In this document: positions 56,684 through 64,000 of the stretch, piece by piece | How positions within the stretch are numbered: position 1 is the stretch's first letter | How the letters are laid out: each line of letters starts with the position of its first letter | From: Cryptomeria japonica | Taxonomy: Eukaryota > Streptophyta > Pinopsida > Cupressales > Cupressaceae | Direction: 5' to 3' | Assembly (NCBI RefSeq): GCF_030272615.1 | Contig: NC_081407.1 | Location: 442,333,213-442,397,212, forward strand | Length of the DNA stretch: 64,000 nt | Made by a program: the position numbers and the translations under genes | The notes under the pieces: model-generated | The model's input: only the letters and a program-made list of their open reading frames with translations | Database searches by the model: none | Told to the model about the DNA's origin: nothing

Positions 56684-57900
56684 CTATGTGTAGAACCTGC
56701 GAAGGTGCATGCTGTTGATAGGATCCTCCAAAGGTTCACCTTCTGTAGTTGAGAACTAATACGCACCAGATCCCTATGCTGCTGTAATGATGTAAGGACC
56801 AAGCCAGTTTGGTTCGAACTTGCCCTTCTTCTCTCTGTCTTGTTGATTTTTAGGATTTTCTCTGAGAACCAAGTCACCTACCTCAAATGTGTGAGGCTTG
56901 ACCTTGTGATTGTAGCTGTGACTCATTCATTGTTGGTAAGCCTTGCGATGATTAAAAGCAGTTTGTCTTCATTCATCCAGTAGTTCCAGCTCTTGTAAGC
57001 GAGAGACCCTATAGTCTTCATCATTGATGATGTTTTGCAAAGAGACCCATAAAGAGGGTAACTCAACCTCAATAGGCAAGATAGCTTCAGCGCCATAGAC
57101 ACGTGTGTGGACACTTGTGCGGTAGGCCCAAAGTGCAGGATTAAGTTGAATATGCCAATTACGACCAGCATCGTCGACTGTCTTCTTTAGGATTTTAAGG
57201 ATTGTTTTGTTAGACGCCTCAGCTTGGCCATTACATTGGGGGTAATATGGTGTGGAGAAATGATGGAAATTATGGAAGCGGTCACAGAGTTCACGAACAT
57301 CCTGATTTTTGAAGGGACGCCCGTTATCAGTGATAATGGAAACAGGAATACCGTATCGGCAAATGATATAGTTGAGGATGAATGTAGCAATCTATTTTCC
57401 AGTAACTTGTGTGAGAGGCACAGCTTCAATCCATTTTGTAAAATACTCTGTGGCAGTGATAATGAATTTGTGACCATTGGAAGAAGGAGGGCGAATCTTG
57501 CCTTTGAGATCGAGTCCCCGCTGACAAAAGGGCCAAGGAGACGCAAGTGGTTGAAGTTCTTGTGTTGGTGCATGTATAAGGTCTCCATGAATTTGACATT
57601 GCTTACATTTCTTGACAAACTGATATGAGTCTTTTTCCATATTGGGCCAGTAATATCCAGTCTTGATGAGTTTCCTGGCCAAGGTAGGACCACTAGCATG
57701 TGGACCACATATCCCTTCATGCACTTCATGTAACGCCATCTGAGCTTCGTTGCTTTCTAAACATCTAAGAAGAGTACCATCTAGACCTCGTCGGTATAGG
57801 ATATCAGCTAAAATGACATATCGAGAGGATTGGCGAATGAAAGTGCGACGTTGGTTATTTGATAGATCAGGAGGTAGGGTATTGTCACGTAAGTGTGTGA
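56684..57900 (-). pseudogene. Tat-4 integrase
   Basis: The zinc domain is intact in outline (EVHEGICGPHASGPTLARKL to CKQCQIHGD). The core has LDLKGKIRPPSSNGH, IITDNGRPFKN and the Glu segment QAEASNKTILKILKKT. The tail reads HTFEVGDLVLRENPKN to MHLRRFYT and stops at 56684-56686. A TAG at about 57393 stands where Tat-2 has CAG, and other TAG or TAA codons are near 56960, 56915, 56790 and 56757. Nine codons are deleted in the segment corresponding to PIGATPYSL of Tat-2. Confidence 0.9.
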
Positions 57901-58019
57901 AAATGGAACCATACAATTGGGATTCGTGACCGACAACGCATAGTGTCTCAGTAGGCATGATCTCATATGAAGGAACCAAAAGGTTATCCACCAAGAACTC
58001 ATAGCGGGTCTCGTTTGGA

Positions 58020-58405
58020 GGTAGATCGATCAATGAAGCAATTGTAGCCATGGCATCTGCGGCACGATTCTGCTCTCTTGGTATCTGCTCAAAGTCTATC
58101 TTTGTGAAGTGTTATTTCAGATCATCCACCATTTGTTTATAAGGCATTAATTTATCATCTTTTGTTTGGTAATCATTAGTTGTTTAAGGGATGACAAGTT
58201 GAGAGTCCCCAAAAACACGAAGTTCCTGGATCTTCCATTGAATTGCAATTCGTAATCCTATTGTTAATGCCTCATATTCCGCTATATTGTTAGTGCAAGG
58301 AAATGATAAGCGGTATGATTTTGGTATGGAATCCCCTTGAGGAGTTATAAAGAGGATACCAGCTCCGGCCCCATGCTGTGTGTATGAGCCGTCGAAGTAC
58401 AGTTG
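58020..58405 (-). pseudogene. Tat-4 second (archaeal-type) RNase H
   Basis: Asp in LYFDGSYTQHGAGAG (about 58393), Glu in NNIAEYEALTIGL, Asp in VFGDSQLVIP and Asp in QNRAADAMATIAS (about 58050) are kept. A TAA at about 58182 and a TAA at about 58114 break it. Confidence 0.9.
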
Positions 58406-59010
58406 CCATGGCTTTGCATGTGACATTGTTAAAATGGATTCATCTGGAAATTTTGAACTTAGAGGAACATCATCTATCATGGGAGCATCTGCTAATTGAT
58501 CTGCAATGGCTTGTCCTTTTATTGCTTTTCTGTCCACATACTCAATGTCAAATTCGCTCAGAATCATTACCCATTTGGCCAGTCGCCCAGTAAGTGTTGC
58601 CTTATTGAGAAGGTATTTCAATGGGTCTATCCTTGCAAGTAACTTAGTCTTATGAGTAAGCATGTAATGTCATAATTTCTGCGAAGCAAAGACCATGGCG
58701 AGACATGCACGCTCAATTGGTGTGTAGTTTAGCTCATATCCCACCAATGTGCGACTGATGTAGTATACTATTTTTTCCTTGCCCTCAGCAAGTTGTTGTG
58801 CTAAGAGTGCCCCCAGTGTTGTTGGAGTAGCTAATATGTATAGTAATAGAGGCTGATCTGGAACTGGTGGCATCAAAACTGGTGGATTTAGAAGATAATC
58901 TTTGAGCGTCTGGAAAGCCTGTTGACAGTTATCGTCCCATTTGAATTTGATGTTTTTATGTAGCAGGTGCTGAAAAGGATTACACTTATCTGCCAGTTGT
59001 GCTATGAATC
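58406..59010 (-). pseudogene. Tat-4 RT-linked RNase H
   Basis: FKWDDNCQQAFQTLKDYLLN, LLLYILATPTTLGALLAQQ, VYYISRTLVGYELNYTPIER and KYLLNKATLTGRLAKWVMIL identify it. The first catalytic Asp is missing, as in Tat-2 and Tat-3. A TGA at about 58668 stands where Tat-2 has CGG-type Arg. Confidence 0.9.
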
Positions 59011-59850
59011 TTTGGATGGACTGGAGTCTGCCTTGTAAGGATCGAAGTTGACTGATATTTCTTGGAGGTTGCATTTCCAAGATGGCCTTAACTTTTGCTG
59101 GATCAACTTCAATTCCCCTTTCGGACACAATGAATCTTAGGAGCTTCCCGGAGGTTACTCCAAAGACACATTTCTTGGGGTTTAATCTTACTTTATATTT
59201 TTCCAACCGATCAAAGATGACTGAAAGTATGTCCAAATGTGTATTTCTGTCTATTGATTTTCCCAAGAGGTCGTCAACATAATCTTCCACGGTTACGTGC
59301 ATGAGATCATGAAAGATAGTAGTCATGGCTCTTTGATATGTCACGCCTGCATTCTTTAGCCTGAAAGGCATGACATTCTAGCAGAAAGTTCCCCACGGAC
59401 ATGTAAATGATGTTTTGTGTTGATCCTCGGGCACGATCCTTATTTGATTATAACCAGAGAATCCATCCATCAATGATAACATTTCATGACCTGCTGTGAG
59501 ATCAACAATCAAGTCAATATTTGGTAGTGGGAAGTCATCCTTTGGACAAGCTTTGTTGATGTCTCTGAAATCTGTGCAAATTCTGATGTTGCGATCTAGT
59601 TTACTAACAGGTACCAAGTTGGAGATCCATTCAGGATAATCAATTGGGCATATGAATCCGACATCCAGTAACTTCTCAAGTTCTGCTTTGACTAGTAATG
59701 CCACTTGTGGATGCATTTTTCTTAATTTCTGTTTTACTGGTTTTGCCCCTAGTTTAACTGTCAAATGATGCATGACCAAATCCGGATCTAATCCAGGCAT
59801 ATCAGCATATGACCAGGCGAAGTTGATTTGTCGCTCTTTCAAGAAACTTA
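59011..59850 (-). pseudogene. Tat-4 reverse transcriptase
   Basis: FAWSYADMPGLDPDLVMHHL, GAKPVKQKLRKMHPQ, WISNLVPVSKLDRNIRICTD, SLMDGFSGYNQIRIVPEDQH and FTCPWGTFC lead to a TAG at 59376 where Tat-2 has Trp (TGG). Then come MPFRLKNAGVTYQRAMTT and YVDD at 59270-59281. The conserved Gly of PFGLKN is Arg. Otherwise the domain is complete. Confidence 0.94.
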
Positions 59851-61090
59851 TGAATTTTGACCTTTCGGACTCTGTCAGTGATTGAGCTAGGAATATGTTG
59901 TGTGGAACCTCTTCTGTACCAATATTTGTTTTGATAGTCTCCTCTACCAACATGGATGACTTTTCCTCATATGATGCTGGGAGAATGTCGAGCCTTCCAT
60001 CTTCGGGTGCCTCGGAGAGGTTTTCGCCCTCAGATACGTCCTTTCTTTTTACTTTTTTGGGGTCAGACAGTGCCACAGTGTGGTTTTCGCCATAAGACCC
60101 TTGATTTGCTCTTATTTTCACATTTTTGTGACTGGAAGGTCCGACACCCTCACCAAAATATGCCACGCTATTGAGTTCTATAGTGTATCCCGCTTTATGG
60201 TCTCCAGGGGGAAGATCGTCCCATATGCCCAGATAGTCTATAAAAGCTTCATCGTTTTGGAATGTATCAAACTGTGCAGGTCCTTCATGATCCCAGTCAA
60301 TGAGTTGGTGGTGAACAAGGGGAAGGTTGTTAATGTCTTCGAAGTTAGCGGGGCTAAGAGTGAAGATGTGGTTATATTCGAGTATGTCAAGGTAATTATC
60401 GAGGTCATCGATGGCACTCTCCTCATCAGTCTCGATCACGAGCGAATCCAAATTATCATCACTAGTAGCGCATTCCGAAACAGGTGTTCTCATCCTATGT
60501 GATTTCAACCTAGAACCTTGAGATAAGGACTGTTTGGAATCCTCATGGGTTGTTTCTTGACCAACTCTGAACTTGTTATAAAATTCCTCTTCTTCTATGG
60601 GTTCATCTGGCTCTCTGAATGTCTCGGTGAGCTCGTAGTCACTGGAAGACTTGTCTGAACCCCATTCCCATTCATTAGAATCTATGGAATAGCGATCCTC
60701 TTGTTGCATTTTGGAAGCTTTGATTTGTAAGGCTTCTTCTGTCCTTTTGGTGTGGACCTTGGAAGTTAAGAAACCAAGTCCTTTCAAGCATTCCTTCTTG
60801 AAAGTCAATTCAGGTTGTAAAGGTTCAATGATGCCTTCCTTTCGTAACCCCAGAGGGATTTTTCCATCATACTCGAATTTTTGTAGAATTTTGAAGCCTT
60901 TGCCATATTTCTCACATGGTAGAGTGATGTGGTCTTGTGTTTCCTCTTCATTGTCCCTGAAAAGCATTTGGTATAAATTTTCCTCTTCTAGTTCACCCCA
61001 TCTTTGAAAGGTAGTAGGGTCCCATTTGAGCATCATGATGGAGATTTGTTTGTTAGGATGTGGTCTTCCATATTCTTTTGGGGAACTCAT
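59851..61090 (-). pseudogene. Tat-4 protease-RT linker with G-patch-like segment
   Basis: Residues 62-107 from the ATG at 61090 (60907-60770) read YGKGFKILQKFEYDGKIPLG, then EGIIEP and KGLGF. Compared with Tat-3 the Met-Gly is replaced by Phe-Glu, so this copy of the G-patch is degraded. A Ser/Glu-rich acidic stretch follows (60400-60680), then HHQLIDWDHEGPAQFDTFQN, GDHKAGYTIELNSVAYFGEG and GENLSEAPEDG. The frame is open without a break from 61090 into RT, which shows that the linker is part of pol. Confidence 0.88.
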
Positions 61091-61168
61091 GACTTGTCAT
61101 AAGTACATGGTCTGATTGAAAGTATATTCCCCCATGCCTTTGTCCTGAAACTTGCCTATAAGCTCACC

Positions 61169-62217
61169 TTATTTTGATGTCGAAAGTTTTAATGACTCAA
61201 GATCAATGTATGTCGAGGAAGGAATAGCCTCACGATTACTGGGAATGATGGTCTCAGTCTTTGATTTCAAGTTATTGCAATATATGAATGGATTAGGATC
61301 GCCGTTAACTGTTACTTCCACTCCATTATGAGGAAACTTAATGCATTGGTGATATGTAGATGGGACTGCCATCATTTCATGAATCCAAGGACGTCCTAGC
61401 AATATGTTATAAGTGAGATTCAAATCCAGGACTTGACAGACCACATCCTTTGTAACTGGCCCAACTCTGAGAGAGGTAAGATGACTGTGCCCTTGGATGA
61501 GCGCTCTTCATCATCATATGCTTTAATGGTGATTTTGTTTGTAGAATTCACAGCTTTATCAAAATATCCCAATTGTGTAATAGTGCTTAATGTGCAAATG
61601 TTTAGACCTGCTCCTCCATCTATCAGGACTCTTTTTATTCGATGTTTGTGTATGAAGGCTTCAATGTGTAGTGGTGCATTATGTGGCTGACTTACGGAGG
61701 CGTCATCGGCTTCTGTGAAAGTAAGTGAATGTGGAATGGAAAGGTATCCCACCATGGCTTGAAACTGGTCCATGTTCAGATTAGTAGGAACAGCAGTATC
61801 TCTCAAGATTTTGTCAAGAATGGCTTTATGTGCAGGAGATATGCGTAATAGCTCAAAGATTGAAATGAGCGCGGGTGTCTTCCCTAGCTGTTCTACAAGG
61901 TCATACTCAGGTTTGGTTGATGAAGAAGTGATGTTTTTAGTTGGAGCACCTTGCAAAGTGATTTTACCTCGACGAGTTGTGACATGACATTCAGAGGTAG
62001 GTTCAGAAGAAGATCCAACACCTTTTAGGACAATCCTAGGTCTCTGGGTAGAATTATCAGACGCTTTGTCCTTGATGATAATGGTAGAGACGTAATTGTC
62101 CATCGAGATGTGATTGATAGTTGAATCATAGTTGTAAGATTCTCTTGTATAGTTGGTTTGGTCATCTGTGGCTTTAGCTTTTCCCTTGTCATGTTTTGGG
62201 AATGGTTCCTTAAACAT
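61169..62217 (-). pseudogene. Tat-4 aspartic protease
   Basis: The pre-protease helix LGKTPALISIFELLRISPAH is followed by RVLIDGGAGLNICTLSTITQ (active-site Asp at about 61620), [18 protein letters not shown] and, after a frameshift at about 61440, [21 protein letters not shown] Lys/Ser-rich segment lies at the N-terminus. Confidence 0.92.
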
Positions 62218-63993
62218 CTCATGTTCTTGATTGGAGGAATGTCCCTCAATCTCAATGTCACCTCTATCAATGAGATCTTGTATGATGTTCTTTAGTCGAT
62301 GACAATTTCCTGTCTTATGACCCTTGCTCTTATGAAATTTACAATACTCATCATCGTTCCACTAATTTGGTTTAACCTTTGGTTCATATGGAGGAAAATC
62401 TGGAACTGTGATTACCTTGTTTGCCACTAGCTTCTTGAAGACTGACTCAAGTGGTTCTCCCAATGGGGTGTACTTCCTTCATGATCTGGAAGTTGTTTGA
62501 GTATTCACTTGATTGTTTGTAGAACTTGATCCAGAAAAAATGAATCTGGGTCGCACTGTGTTGGCATCAACAACACCATCATTGACTGTGTTCTTGTTTT
62601 TATTCCAAAATCTTGGCTTGTCTTTTCCTTTAAAGTCATCTTTGTTTTCCTTGAATATCTTAATGACTCCTTGTTCAATTAGGACCTTCTCTATTGCTAA
62701 GCCTTTTTCAATGACGTCCTTGTAGGTGGACAAACAAGCTTTCCTTAGATCATAGCCAATGTCTTTGTTAACATTCTGGGTGAACATTTCTACCATTTGT
62801 TTTTGTGGAATTTCACAAGAGCATCTGCTGGCTAGATTTCTCCATCTTTGTAAAAATGATGAAAAAGACTCTCCATCTTTTTGTTTGGTGTTGCACAAAG
62901 TAGTGACTGATATGTCTGTCTCTATATTGTAGGAGAAATGTTGAATAAATGCCTCTGCTAAGTCACCCCATGACTTAATTCCAGGTGGAAGTTGGGAGAA
63001 CCATTCCATAGCTTGATCACCTAAGCTTTGTGGGAATAGTCTCATCAAATATGTCTCTTCTGAAGCTACCTCAATGCAAGCTGTGAAAAACTGTCTTATG
63101 TGTGCCTTAGGATCCCCTTTTCCTCTATACTTATCAAATTTAGGCATCACAAAGTGTGTAGGAAATGGAGGCATTGGAATGCTCTTGTCAAATGGATAAG
63201 GACATATGTCTCTCATTGTGTATGTTGGCTTGGCTTTGGTGTATTTATGTCCTCCATTTTCTTTTGTAAGTCCCTGATTTGTTGTTCCAAATTGCTCTTA
63301 GGTGGAGATCGACTTCTTGGACCATACCCTATGCTTGAGGCACCAATTGGAGGAGGAGCATGTTGCATATATGGATGATATTGATCATACACATGTTCAT
63401 ATGGAGGAGGTCTGTAATGATGTTGCGTATATGGATCACTTGGTATAGATTCATGTTGAGGAACACCATATCTATTTTGTGCATGTATACCATACTCTAT
63501 AGGCATGTCATGTTCTATTGTGTTGCCTCCAAATTTGACAGGGGGTTTCCTTGTGTCCAAATTTTTGAGCATGCCTTTGAATATCCCATTGCTTTGGTGG
63601 TTGATCCTTAGCATTGATATGTGATTGAGTATATTTTTCTCCATAAGACTTCCATAATGGTCTGCGAAGGTGAGTATCATATGTTTGAGCATGTGTATGT
63701 GGGACCTCTGGTTTTTGAAGCAAAGCTGATGGTGATTTAGGTACCATATGTGGTCCTCTATTTCCTCCACTATTAGGTCTCCTTTGATCCATGTTGGAGT
63801 GAGGTTGTTGCAAAGGTTGATTTTCCATTATTTGAGACATGTCAAAATCATGAGGTATCTTGGCTCCACTTTGTGCCATCATTTGTAAGAAGTATTGTCT
63901 ATCCCTCCTCATTATTTCCTCAACCAATCGATCGAAATGGGGATTCATAATGGATTCTTCCACATCTGCTGAATGTACTGAAAAGTTGTCCAT
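62218..63993 (-). pseudogene. Tat-4 gag
   Basis: It starts at 63993 with MDNFSVHSADVEESIMNPHF, close to the window edge. A frameshift near 63510 separates the His/Pro/Tyr-rich region from the core at 62479-63216: ICPYPFDKSIPMPPFPTHFV, FDKYRGKGDPKAHIRQFF, LMRLFPQSLGDQAMEWFSQL, LCNTKQKDGESFSSFLQRWR. The knuckle near 62325 is CKFHKSKGHKTGNC, followed by IIQDLIDRGDIEIEG. Confidence 0.93.
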
Positions 63994-64000
63994 ATTGTCA

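Larger units (their letters stand above)
52300..64000 (-). mobile_element. Tat-4, Ty3/gypsy Tat element, 5' LTR outside the window
   Basis: From 63993 leftward: gag, protease, G-patch linker, RT, RNase H, second RNase H, integrase, a 3.6-kb 3' region with an antisense plant-mobile-domain ORF, tandem repeats, polypurine tract (53070-53083) and 3' LTR. Pol resembles Tat-2 closely. Confidence 0.92.

Noticed and set aside
57187-57729. 180-codon minus-strand open frame over Tat-4 integrase
   Set aside because: The integrase is read in another frame with conserved motifs. This one is an overlap artefact.

Overview
This is plant nuclear DNA, and I see no intact ordinary host gene in it. Nearly everything recognisable is retrotransposon: Ty3/gypsy elements of the Tat type (gag, protease, RT, RNase H, a second archaeal-type RNase H, integrase), a Sirevirus-like Ty1/copia 3' end, and L1-type LINEs with DUF4283 ORF1, APE endonuclease, RT and a C-terminal RNase H. 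Deep nesting, AT-rich spacers and heavy decay by stop codons suggest a large-genome seed plant, perhaps a gymnosperm. The species cannot be settled from the window.

Layout. (1) 1-6304 and 21664 to about 25150 are the two halves of one minus-strand element, Tat-1. (2) 6305-21663 is Tat-2, a complete plus-strand element with two ~1.44-kb LTRs, a tRNA-Trp-type primer site, a polypurine tract and a 5-bp target duplication (CCTTC). It sits inside the Tat-1 protease region, and the Tat-1 reading frame resumes across the insertion. (3) 25151-27716 is old sequence without a convincing gene. (4) 27717-29597 is a 1.85-kb insertion carrying only a LINE ORF1 (LINE-B), flanked by 17-bp repeats. (5) 31100-32316 holds a fragment related to the third ORF of LINE-A. 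(6) 32317-42497 is the 3' end of a minus-strand Sirevirus-like copia element. Its 3' LTR is split by LINE-A (33485-41095, 15-bp target duplication). (7) About 42490-52300 is minus-strand Tat-3. (8) About 52300-64000 is minus-strand Tat-4, whose 5' end lies outside the window.

How the parts relate. Tat-2, Tat-3 and Tat-4 share a polyprotein plan: gag with a CHHC knuckle, a short helical segment, protease, a G-patch-like segment, RT, RNase H, a second RNase H and integrase. Tat-1 differs, because its second RNase H lies between protease and RT. All polyproteins carry stops and frameshifts, many explained by C-to-T change, so none is likely to make its protein now.

Most worth a second look: a repeated two-stem RNA motif just after pol in Tat-2, Tat-3 and Tat-4, with stem changes that keep pairing; a long third ORF inside the target-site boundaries of LINE-A; the 39-nt tRNA match at the Tat-2 primer site; the G-patch next to protease; a plant-mobile-domain gene captured antisense in Tat-4; and the unusual domain order of Tat-1.
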